A stretch of DNA of 9,700 bases, taken from NCBI GenBank assembly GCA_964471755.1, contig CAYYJM010000243.1:1-9700 (forward strand), given 5' to 3'. The notes below the pieces were generated by a model, which had not been told where the DNA came from, searched no databases, and worked only from the letters and a program-made list of their open reading frames with translations. A program made the translations under genes and the position numbers. Every line of letters starts with the position of its first letter. Within the stretch, counting starts at the first letter, position 1. Source of the stretch: CAYYJM01 sp964471755 (GTDB lineage: Bacteria > Planctomycetota > Planctomycetia > Gemmatales > Gemmataceae). This document shows positions 1 through 5,505 of this stretch, in pieces.

Positions 1-1
1 C

Positions 2-1225
2 CTGGCGACGACCGACCTGGCCCTGACGGCCTGCCTGCTCGTCTTCGTCTACCACTTCCGGGCCGGTCGCGACAGCGGCTGGGGCTTTCGCGTCGGGATT
101 CCGACCTTGCTCTTTGCCGTGGCGATGCTGGCCAAGGCGAGTACGCTCACCTTCGGCCCCTTGCTGATGATCGGCGTCGAACTCGAACGACTGGCCCGCG
201 ATGGCACCCTGGGCAGGGCCTGGGTCGGCACCTGGCGTCAGCGGCTGGGCAACCTGTGGCAGGCGTCGAGGCCCCTGCGCTGGGATGCCGTTTTCATCGG
301 TGGCGTCGGTCTGCTGCTGGCCGTCCTTCTGTGCGGCACCAATGGCGAACCGCTGCCCGAGATCCAGAAGAACCTGAGCAAGCTGGGGGACAATCCCATC
401 AAGCCGTACCTGGCCGCCGTCGCCGAGATGCCGGTCTGGCCCAACGGCTACTACGCCCTCTGGTTCCAGGTGAAGCACAACCTCATCGGCCATGCCACCT
501 ACCTGATCGGCTACGAAAGCCCACGGTCGCTCTGGTTCTACTTTCCCGTTCTGCTGACGATCAAGCTGACGGGCGTCGTCCTGCTGCTGCTGCTGCTGGT
601 GATGCTGGCTCCGGGTCCCCGGCTGAACCTGGCTCTGGGCCTGGCGGGGCTGCTGTTTCTGTTCAGCCTCAACTGTCGCGTGCAGCTCGGCATTCGCTTT
701 CTGCTGCCGCTCGTCGCCTTTCTGCTGATCGGCCTGTCCGTTCGGGTCGTGGCGATCCTGGAGACGCTCCGGCTCGGGCCGCGTCGCGTGGGCATCGGCC
801 TGGTGACGCTGCTGCTCGGCTGGATGCTCCTCGGCACCGCCCGCATGTGGCCCGATCCGCTCCGCTACGTCAACGAGATCTGGGGCGGCACCGAGACCGG
901 CTACCGGATGGTCAGCGATTCCAACTACGACTGGGGCCAGGGTCTGCCGGAACTGGCCGAGTGGCAGGAGGAGCAGGACGTGCCCCTGACGATCTGGTAC
1001 ATGGGCACCGATCCGCGCTGGCCGCACCTGCTCCGCTTCACCACGGCCAACGACGGCCTGGCCTCGCCGAAACTCGAGGGCCGTTACCTGGCCGTGGGTA
1101 CGACCGTTCTCCACGGTGGCTACACGCCCAACCCCCTGGATCGCCAGTTGAAACAACGTCTGCAAGAGAAACAGCCGATCGCCCGGACGCGGACGTTCCT
1201 CATCTACTCGGAGGTGGACCAGTGA
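2..1225 (+). CDS. Family-39-like (GT-C) membrane glycosyltransferase, 5' end missing
   Basis: The reading frame is open from base 2, so the gene starts before the window and 407 residues are visible. Near the edge it reads ATTDLALT, which resembles the TTD motif of PMT/ArnT-type (GT39, PMT_2) lipid-linked sugar transferases. About six or seven hydrophobic segments follow, up to roughly base 840, including a leucine run coded by six CTG codons (581-598). A soluble C-terminal part of about 125 residues carries RYVNEIWGG and DSNYDWGQGL; from memory, this pair recurs in bacterial phospholipid-carrier-dependent glycosyltransferases. The expected role is moving a sugar from a polyprenyl-phosphate carrier to an acceptor on the outer face of the cytoplasmic membrane. 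The catalytic acidic residues of the first loop would lie upstream and cannot be checked. An ATG at 107 is internal to the protein and is not the true start. The stop overlaps the next gene's ATG, so the two are very likely one operon. Family-level confidence is good; the substrate is unknown. Confidence 0.85.
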   Translation: MATTDLALTACLLVFVYHFRAGRDSGWGFRVGIPTLLFAVAMLAKASTLTFGPLLMIGVELERLARDGTLGRAWVGTWRQRLGNLWQASRPLRWDAVFIGGVGLLLAVLLCGTNGEPLPEIQKNLSKLGDNPIKPYLAAVAEMPVWPNGYYALWFQVKHNLIGHATYLIGYESPRSLWFYFPVLLTIKLTGVVLLLLLLVMLAPGPRLNLALGLAGLLFLFSLNCRVQLGIRFLLPLVAFLLIGLSVRVVAILETLRLGPRRVGIGLVTLLLGWMLLGTARMWPDPLRYVNEIWGGTETGYRMVSDSNYDWGQGLPELAEWQEEQDVPLTIWYMGTDPRWPHLLRFTTANDGLASPKLEGRYLAVGTTVLHGGYTPNPLDRQLKQRLQEKQPIARTRTFLIYSEVDQ

Positions 1226-2736
1226 TGCCGACCGAGCGAACGGCTGGCTGGCTGCTCCTCGTGACGGTCGGGGTGCTGACGATCCTCGGCACGTCGCCTT
1301 TCGCCCGGGGCTGGAACGACGGCAGCCGGCTGGCGACCATCGAGAGCCTGGTGGATCACGGCACCTGGGCCATCGACGAGTCGATCTTCGCGCGATCGCG
1401 GGAACAGTTGGCCGGCGCTCCGAGCCCCTATCCGCCCGGCGACGAGGGGCTGCGACTGGGCACCCTCGACAAGCTCTGGATCGATGGTCACTACTACTCC
1501 GACAAGTCGCCGGTGCCGGCCCTGCCGCTGGCGGGCTTCTACGGTCTGCTGCGCGCGGTGGGCTTTCCCTCGGCGGCCGAGAATCCGCGCTGGTTCTGCT
1601 GGGTTCTCTCCGCTCTGCCGATGGCCCTGGCGTTCGTCGTGGCCGTCGCCTGCGTCTGGCGGATGGGCGTCCCGCTGGGCCTGTCGCCATGCGGCCGGCT
1701 GGCCCTGGCGGCCAGCTTCGCCTTTGGCACGATGGCCTGGGCGTACAGTCTGTCGATCAACAATCATCTGCTCCTGCTCGCGGTCGCGGCGGCGCTGTGG
1801 CTGGAACTCGCCTGGCTCGCGCAGGGGCCGGAGCAGGCGACGACCGGGCGCTACCTGCGTCTGGGGCTCCTGGCGGGGCTGGCCTACACGATCGACCTGG
1901 GAGCCGGCCCGCCGCTGGCGGCGATCACGTTCGTGCTGGTGGCGTATCGAGCGTGGTCCTGGCGAGCGGCGCGGCGTCAGCCCGCCGGTTCTTTGCCGGA
2001 AAACCACCGGCAGGCTGACACCGCGCCGCTCGCCGGGGTGCTGACCTTCATCGTCGCCGCCCTGCCCTGTGTGCTGCTGCATCACGGCATCACCTACGCC
2101 CTGGCCGGGACTTGGAAACCGGCCAATGCCGTGCCGGAGTACCTCGCCTGGCCCGGAAGCCCACACACCCGGCAGAACATGTCCGGCGTCTGGTCCCATC
2201 CGGGACCGGGTGCCTTCACGGTCTACGCCCTGGAGCTGCTCTACGGCAAGAAGGGGTTCCTGTTCCACAATCTGCCGCTGCTGCTCATCGGCATCGCGAC
2301 GCCCGTGTTCGTTCGACGACTTCGCGAGCGGGCCGAGATCCTGGCGGCCGTGGCGATGTGCGCCGCCGTCTGGCTCGTCTACTCGGCCGGCTCGTCGAAC
2401 CGCAGCGGCGGATGCATCTCGATCCGCTGGTTCGTGCCGCTGCTGGCTCCGGGGTTCTTCCTGCTCGCCGTGGCACTGCGCGAACGGCCGCAACTCTGGA
2501 GCGACTTTCGCGTGCTGGCCATCGGCGGCATGATCCTGGGCGTTCTCATGGCCTGGTGCGGTCCCTGGTGTCTGCGCATGGTGCCGGGCTACTGGCCGAT
2601 TGTCGGCTCGACGCTCGTCGTCGGCAGCGTCCTCTGGTTCAGACGTCGGTCTTCAGCAGGCAGTGGAGCAGACAGTCGATCGCCTGCGGAAGATAGTCCG
2701 GCTCCTGATGCAGAGGAATCTGCAATGGCAGCGTGA
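1225..2736 (+). CDS. Polytopic membrane protein, probable GT-C-type glycosyltransferase relative
   Basis: This 503-residue protein starts at the ATG that overlaps the upstream TGA (TGATG). A strong GGAGGT Shine-Dalgarno sequence lies at 1210-1215 inside the upstream gene, which suggests translational coupling. The open frame extends back to about 256, but that part only shadows the upstream gene. Around nine to eleven hydrophobic segments are visible: near residues 8-24, 127-146, 158-176, 180-198, 212-240, 271-287, 347-363, 370-387, 400-418, 429-447 and 456-472. Conspicuous loop motifs are NDGSRLATIESLVDHGTWAI (31-50), HYYSDKSPVPALPLAGFY (89-106), and SSNRSGGCISIRWFVPL (390-406). The topology and the pairing with a GT39-like gene suggest a GT-C-fold enzyme or partner in surface glycan assembly; that is inference, and I do not recognise the exact family. 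Two oddities: residues 246-270 are coded by a long palindrome, and the hydrophilic tail after residue 472 lies wholly in sequence that is antisense to the TetR gene. Confidence 0.8.
   Translation: MPTERTAGWLLLVTVGVLTILGTSPFARGWNDGSRLATIESLVDHGTWAIDESIFARSREQLAGAPSPYPPGDEGLRLGTLDKLWIDGHYYSDKSPVPALPLAGFYGLLRAVGFPSAAENPRWFCWVLSALPMALAFVVAVACVWRMGVPLGLSPCGRLALAASFAFGTMAWAYSLSINNHLLLLAVAAALWLELAWLAQGPEQATTGRYLRLGLLAGLAYTIDLGAGPPLAAITFVLVAYRAWSWRAARRQPAGSLPENHRQADTAPLAGVLTFIVAALPCVLLHHGITYALAGTWKPANAVPEYLAWPGSPHTRQNMSGVWSHPGPGAFTVYALELLYGKKGFLFHNLPLLLIGIATPVFVRRLRERAEILAAVAMCAAVWLVYSAGSSNRSGGCISIRWFVPLLAPGFFLLAVALRERPQLWSDFRVLAIGGMILGVLMAWCGPWCLRMVPGYWPIVGSTLVVGSVLWFRRRSSAGSGADSRSPAEDSPAPDAEESAMAA
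1961..2034. repeat. REPIN-like long palindrome inside a coding region
   Basis: This is a near-perfect inverted repeat. Its left arm, 1961-1989, reads GGC-GAGCGGCGCGG, then c, GTCAGCC, c, GCCGGT. Its right arm, 2006-2034, is the exact complement: ACCGGC, a, GGCTGAC, a, CCGCGCCGCTC-GCC. That gives 27 paired bases with two symmetric single-base C/A mismatches, around a 16-base loop (1990-2005). G-T and C-G pairs continue the stem outward for a few more bases. It is read in frame by the membrane-protein gene, giving an Arg/Pro/Ala-rich hydrophilic loop (residues 246-270) between two membrane segments. Because the arms are complementary, both strands can encode similar peptides of the form GERRGVS...LTPRRSPG. 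I recall such peptides from many Gemmataceae ORFs, which would fit a dispersed palindromic family; this memory is unverified. No second copy is present in the window. Confidence 0.75.
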
Positions 2737-3304
2737 GCGTGTAGCCCAGCGCGGTGCGGATCAGTTCCCAGGCTCCGACGCGCGGATCGAGCGCGCGTCG
2801 GAAGATGCCGGCCTGCTGGCCCTCGACGATGATACCGGCCAGCAGCACCTCGTTCTCCCGGTAGAACTCGCGCAGTAGCGCGAGGATCTCGTCATCGTCG
2901 CACTCGACCAGGGTGCGATGCATGATGCGAAATTCCAGGGCGTGTTCGCGGGCGCTGCCGAGGTACATGTCAACGATCGCTTGCAGGCGGACCAGTGGGT
3001 CGCCGTCGCGGCTCTGCTCGGCCCGCCAGCGATCGAGCGTCGCCTGGCGGATCTCCTGTAGCACTTCCAGAAACAGGGCCTTCTTGCTGTCGAAATGGCG
3101 ATAGAGGACCGGCTCCGTGACGCCGGCGGCCTGGGCGATCTTCTCCGTCGTCGTGGCGTGGAATCCCAGAGTGACGAACAGTTGTTTGGCGTGGTGTATG
3201 AGTTGCCGTTTCCGCTCGGCGCGGGACAGACGAGGGGTACGACCGGCCGACTCGGTTTCCCGATGGTCGGCGGCGGCCGTACGACGGCGTTTGGGAGCGG
3301 GCAT
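2639..3304 (-). CDS. TetR/AcrR-family transcriptional regulator
   Basis: This 221-residue protein is slightly longer than the usual 190-210 because of a basic N-terminal tail of about 28 residues (MPAPKRRR...). The TetR DNA-binding domain spans about residues 30-78: a first helix with RKRQLIHHAKQLFVTLGF, then TTTEKIAQAAGVTEPVLYRH and FDSKKALFLEVL, an almost textbook TetR N-terminus. The rest is a helical ligand-binding/dimerisation domain whose ligand cannot be predicted. GAGGG at 3311-3315 (read on the minus strand) sits six bases before the ATG and supports this start. The gene lies 77 bases downstream of the secreted-protein gene on the same strand, so they may share a transcript. Its 3' end overlaps the convergent membrane-protein gene by 98 bases (2639-2736). 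Targets are unknown; the secreted-protein gene and itself are the nearest candidates. Confidence 0.93.
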   Translation of the reverse strand: MPAPKRRRTAAADHRETESAGRTPRLSRAERKRQLIHHAKQLFVTLGFHATTTEKIAQAAGVTEPVLYRHFDSKKALFLEVLQEIRQATLDRWRAEQSRDGDPLVRLQAIVDMYLGSAREHALEFRIMHRTLVECDDDEILALLREFYRENEVLLAGIIVEGQQAGIFRRALDPRVGAWELIRTALGYTLTLPLQIPLHQEPDYLPQAIDCLLHCLLKTDV

Positions 3305-3324
3305 TCTCGACCCTCAGGCGGGTG

Positions 3325-3344
3325 TGCCGGTTTCGCTCCCGGCA
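3325..3344 (-). other. Small hairpin between the secreted-protein and TetR genes
   Basis: TGCCGG (3325-3330) and CCGGCA (3339-3344) form a 6-bp stem with an 8-base loop in the 77-base gap between the two minus-strand genes. CCGGTTTCG (3328-3336) could pair instead with CGAACCGG (3351-3358). No T-tract follows, so it could be an RNA-processing or partial-termination structure, or chance. It does not rule out co-transcription. Confidence 0.3.
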
Positions 3345-3381
3345 TTCTATCGAACCGGACTGCCGACGGACGCTCATCGGC

Positions 3382-4722
3382 TCAGTCGATCCGCCGCAGG
3401 AGCGTGGCGCTCTCGGCGATCTTCTTGACCTCCAGGCGAATCGCCTCACCGTCCTGCGAGCGGAGGGAGGCGGCCAGCAGGACGCCGCCGCCGGCCTGCC
3501 GGGCGATGTAGTAATCCAGACGCCGGCCCTGACCGCCGAGGTCGGCTTCCAGGCTGAAGAATTCCAGGCTCGGCACGGTCGAGATCACGCGCGGTTGCAC
3601 GGTGTCGCGGATGGTGCCGCGCTGCTTCTCGACCCATTCGCGCGACTCTTTCAGGTAGGCCGCTCCCGTCGGCACGCGGGCGGTCGGTTCCAGGGTGATG
3701 AGCAGACCGTGTCCGCCGGGGGTATCCATCTGGATCTGCGCGGCTCGCACCGCGGCCAGTCGCCAGCGGCGCGGGTAGAGGAACTTCAGGCCCATCTCAC
3801 GGTTCTCGAACAGCAAACGCGTGTTGTCGTCGTTCGGTTCGAGGGCCAGGGCGGCGAGTGCGGCGTCGGACAGACCGGCCACGTCGCGGAGGGCTTCGCG
3901 CTGCAGCGCATAGCGACCCTCGATCCGCCCGCGTTCCTGGCCGTTTGAATCGAGCAGGGTCTGATTGCCGTTCAGGGTGAGGAAGGTCAGCAGGCCGGCA
4001 TCCACATCGAACTCGTAGTGCCCCTGCACGTCGTGGCGGGTGGGGCCGTCCTCGTTGGCACCGCGGACGCTGCCCTTGAAGCTGACGCGGGCGATGCGAT
4101 GGTTCTCGCGCCGACTGACGCCGGCCAGCAGGCAATCGAGGCTTCCCTCCTCGATCCGCTCCAGACCGGTCAATTCCTGGATGGCCTGCGGATCAGCCTG
4201 CCAGCGATCGCCGACGGTCACGTTCCGGCCCGGCAGCAGACCGACCAGCAAGGGCGTGAAGATGTCGGTACGGAGCAGGTCGATCTCGCTCCACAAGAGC
4301 GGCCCATCGGGCGAGAATGGAGCCTTGACCTGCTTGTCACGCAGAATGACGAGTCGGCGAACGGCCGGACGCAGGATGTTCTCCTGGGGTTGGCCGCCCA
4401 GGGTGCGTTTGACCTCCATGCGCTGGCAGAGGCGGAGGGTCTTGTTGACGAGGCGATCATTGGCCAGGCCGAGGACGCGCTCCTGATATTCCATGGCCCC
4501 GTCGCCGGTGATCCGAACCGGAGCCGGAGCGGCCTTGCCCTTTTCCGCTGGTGGTTGCAGCGTTCCGGCCAGGATCTGCACCCGAGCCTTGATGCCGAAC
4601 TGCATGCCGGGTCGAAGCGTCTCCGCGAGCAGGACCGTTTCCTGAGCGTATGCTGCTCCCGAGGCCAGCCCCAGGATCAGTCCAACTGCCAGAATGGCAG
4701 GTGTGCGATATCGTCCGGACAT
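3382..4722 (-). CDS. Secreted protein of unknown function
   Basis: This 446-residue protein opens with a clear Sec signal peptide: MSGRYRTP, a hydrophobic core at about residues 9-20, and a probable AYA|QE cleavage after residue 26. I do not recognise the family. The mature N-terminal two thirds looks like a beta-rich domain with alternating polar and hydrophobic strands (for example GMQFGIKARVQILAG at 39-53 and GHYEFDVDAGLLTFLTLNGN at 234-253). A second part from about residue 305 (GLKFLYPRRWRLAA, then LLITLEP and DYYIARQAGGGVLLAAS) faintly recalls PsbP/MOG1-like folds, which often start with a YP.W motif; this is a weak resemblance only. No catalytic motif or repeated cysteines are seen. 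The ATG is preceded by GGAG eight bases upstream. It is the first gene of a probable two-gene unit with the TetR regulator. The product is expected in the periplasm or outside the cell. Confidence 0.85.
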   Translation of the reverse strand: MSGRYRTPAILAVGLILGLASGAAYAQETVLLAETLRPGMQFGIKARVQILAGTLQPPAEKGKAAPAPVRITGDGAMEYQERVLGLANDRLVNKTLRLCQRMEVKRTLGGQPQENILRPAVRRLVILRDKQVKAPFSPDGPLLWSEIDLLRTDIFTPLLVGLLPGRNVTVGDRWQADPQAIQELTGLERIEEGSLDCLLAGVSRRENHRIARVSFKGSVRGANEDGPTRHDVQGHYEFDVDAGLLTFLTLNGNQTLLDSNGQERGRIEGRYALQREALRDVAGLSDAALAALALEPNDDNTRLLFENREMGLKFLYPRRWRLAAVRAAQIQMDTPGGHGLLITLEPTARVPTGAAYLKESREWVEKQRGTIRDTVQPRVISTVPSLEFFSLEADLGGQGRRLDYYIARQAGGGVLLAASLRSQDGEAIRLEVKKIAESATLLRRID

Positions 4723-4933
4723 GGATCAATCTCCGGGTCAAGGTGGTTGCCGAACGCTCCTACTGAGCGGATTCTACCCGGTTGGGTTGTCCGCTGGTCG
4801 TGGCGGAGGAGCTGGGCCGGTTCGTTTTCCCGTGGCGGGCAGCGATCTCTGCCATTTACGGCGACTGGGCAATCTGGAGAGCATGACTGTGCAAGAATCT
4901 GGTCAAAATTGCAGACGCAAGTGTAACTCTGGA

Positions 4934-4951
4934 CATGTCAGAGCGTACATG
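4934..4951. promoter_or_regulatory. Dyad CATGT-N8-ACATG, possible operator
   Basis: CATGT (4934-4938) and ACATG (4947-4951) form a perfect 5-base dyad with an 8-base spacer. It sits in the AT-richer part of the divergent region, about 210 bases before the secreted-protein start and about 70 bases before the sigma-gene promoter candidate. TetR-family regulators usually bind dyads of about this size, and a TetR gene lies in the adjacent unit, so it is a candidate operator. This is positional inference only; such a short dyad can arise by chance. Confidence 0.2.
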
Positions 4952-5021
4952 GAGTAGAGAGGTGCTGAGGCGGCCAAAAATGGCAGAAAACCGGAACCGC
5001 AAGAAAGCAGCCGATTTATGA

Positions 5022-5050
5022 TTGCGGAAAAGGGCGTGAAGCAGTACAAT
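5022..5050 (+). promoter_or_regulatory. Sigma-70-type promoter candidate for the sigma-factor gene
   Basis: TTGCGG (5022-5027) is followed by exactly 17 bases and then TACAAT (5045-5050), five of six matches to the -10 consensus. Transcription would start near 5057, right at a GTGCC...GGCAC stem-loop (5056-5060 with 5071-5075), giving a leader of about 450 nt before the ATG at 5506. The -35 box is weak (three of six). Closer alternatives are TATTAT (5176-5181) and CATAAT (5358-5363), both without a convincing -35 partner. Confidence 0.45.
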
Positions 5051-5131
5051 GCCAGGTGCCATACCGATGAGGCACGACACTTGCATGGAAGAAAAACAGT
5101 GGTCAGCTGTGCGGTCGCTCTCCAAATGGAG

Positions 5132-5202
5132 GCTGTCTCTCAGCGAATCACTGTAAGAGAGGACAGCGACGGTAGTATTATCGAGTGACCTATCTGCTGT
5201 CC
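5132..5202 (+). promoter_or_regulatory. Mutually exclusive hairpins in the sigma-gene leader
   Basis: GCTGTCTCTC (5132-5141) pairs with GAGAGGACAGC (5157-5167) over ten base pairs with one bulged G. The same GGACAGC (5161-5167) pairs perfectly with GCTGTCC (5196-5202). The two structures cannot form together, an arrangement reminiscent of attenuators or riboswitch expression platforms. The pairing is seen in the sequence; a regulatory switch is inference, and the downstream stem has a long 28-base loop. Confidence 0.35.
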
Positions 5203-5269
5203 AGAGCGATTGTGACGGTGCGAGTTCGTGAGCCGTCGAATCGGCCGGAAGGATTCCAGAGGAATACCC

Positions 5270-5287
5270 CGAACCCGGAAGGGTTCG
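5270..5287 (+). promoter_or_regulatory. GGAA-capped hairpin in the sigma-gene leader
   Basis: CGAACCC (5270-5276) and GGGTTCG (5281-5287) form a perfect 7-bp stem closed by a GGAA (GNRA-type) tetraloop. Two more C-G pairs are possible below a bulged A at 5288. Just upstream, ATTCC (5253-5257) and GGAAT (5261-5265) form a second small hairpin, and GACGG (5214-5218) can pair with CCGTC (5233-5237). No T-tract follows. Together they support a folded leader rather than spacer DNA. Confidence 0.4.
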
Positions 5288-5492
5288 AGGCGTCTAAGGG
5301 AAGGCACTTCCGCCGTATCATCGGCTTGCCCCGGCAAAAAACTTGAGCCGAGAGCGACATAATTGTTCCCGGCCGTCGTATTGAGGTCAGGGCTCCCGTG
5401 TGGGCCCACCAGCGTACTCCTGAGAAGCACCCCCGCACGAAGCTGGGAATCGCAGCAGTCGCAACCAGGCTCCCAACCAGTTGAGGGAACCG

Positions 5493-5498
5493 AAGGAG
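5493..5498 (+). promoter_or_regulatory. Strong Shine-Dalgarno sequence fixing the sigma-factor start
   Basis: AAGGAG lies seven bases before the ATG at 5506. The next in-frame ATG codons (5518 and 5536) have no comparable site, so 5506 is the preferred start. Confidence 0.75.
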
Positions 5499-5505
5499 TC
5501 TGGCT

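Larger units (their letters stand above)
4723..5505. other. Long divergent intergenic region without a credible gene
   Basis: About 780 bases separate the minus-strand secreted-protein gene from the plus-strand sigma-factor gene. Bases 4870-5200 are visibly more AT-rich than the flanking genes. The short frames here (for example 89 codons on the minus strand at 4856-5125) lack a Shine-Dalgarno sequence, a recognisable motif and the local third-position GC bias, so I treat them as non-coding. For the minus-strand gene, TAGAAT (complement of 4771-4776) could be a -10 box about 50 bases before the ATG, but no -35 matches. For the sigma gene there is a better promoter at 5022-5050 and a hairpin-rich leader, listed separately. 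I looked for tRNA, tmRNA, RNase P, SRP RNA and common riboswitch cores and saw none. Confidence 0.7.

Noticed and set aside
581..598. Six tandem CTG triplets
   Set aside because: They code leucines in a membrane helix of the glycosyltransferase; ordinary codon bias explains them, although slippage is conceivable.
256..1224. Upstream extension of the second membrane-protein frame to an ATG at 256
   Set aside because: This part is an alternative frame of the glycosyltransferase gene and reads as Arg/Ala/Pro-rich noise; the coupled ATG at 1225 with its GGAGGT site is the real start.
1204..2493. Open frame of 429 codons on the minus strand opposite the membrane-protein gene
   Set aside because: The translation is Arg/Gln/Pro-rich without domains or a ribosome site. 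In GC-rich DNA, strong third-position GC bias keeps antisense frames open; the plus-strand frame has clear membrane segments.
4018..4926. Open frame of 302 codons on the plus strand opposite the secreted-protein gene
   Set aside because: There is no signal or domain, it runs into clearly non-coding sequence, and the opposite strand has a signal peptide and ribosome site.
4981..5015. Resemblance to the SRP RNA core (CCGGAA followed by AAGCAGCC)
   Set aside because: Spacing and the flanking symmetric stem do not match the conserved domain IV hairpin, and no long closing helix is visible.
4856..5125. 89-codon minus-strand frame in the intergenic region
   Set aside because: It has no ribosome site and atypical composition for this genome, and it overlaps the promoter candidate of the sigma gene.
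5270..5300. GGGTTCGAGGC resembling a tRNA T-loop
   Set aside because: The bases flanking TTCGAGG do not form a T stem, and there is no acceptor, D or anticodon arm around it; the segment forms a GGAA hairpin instead.
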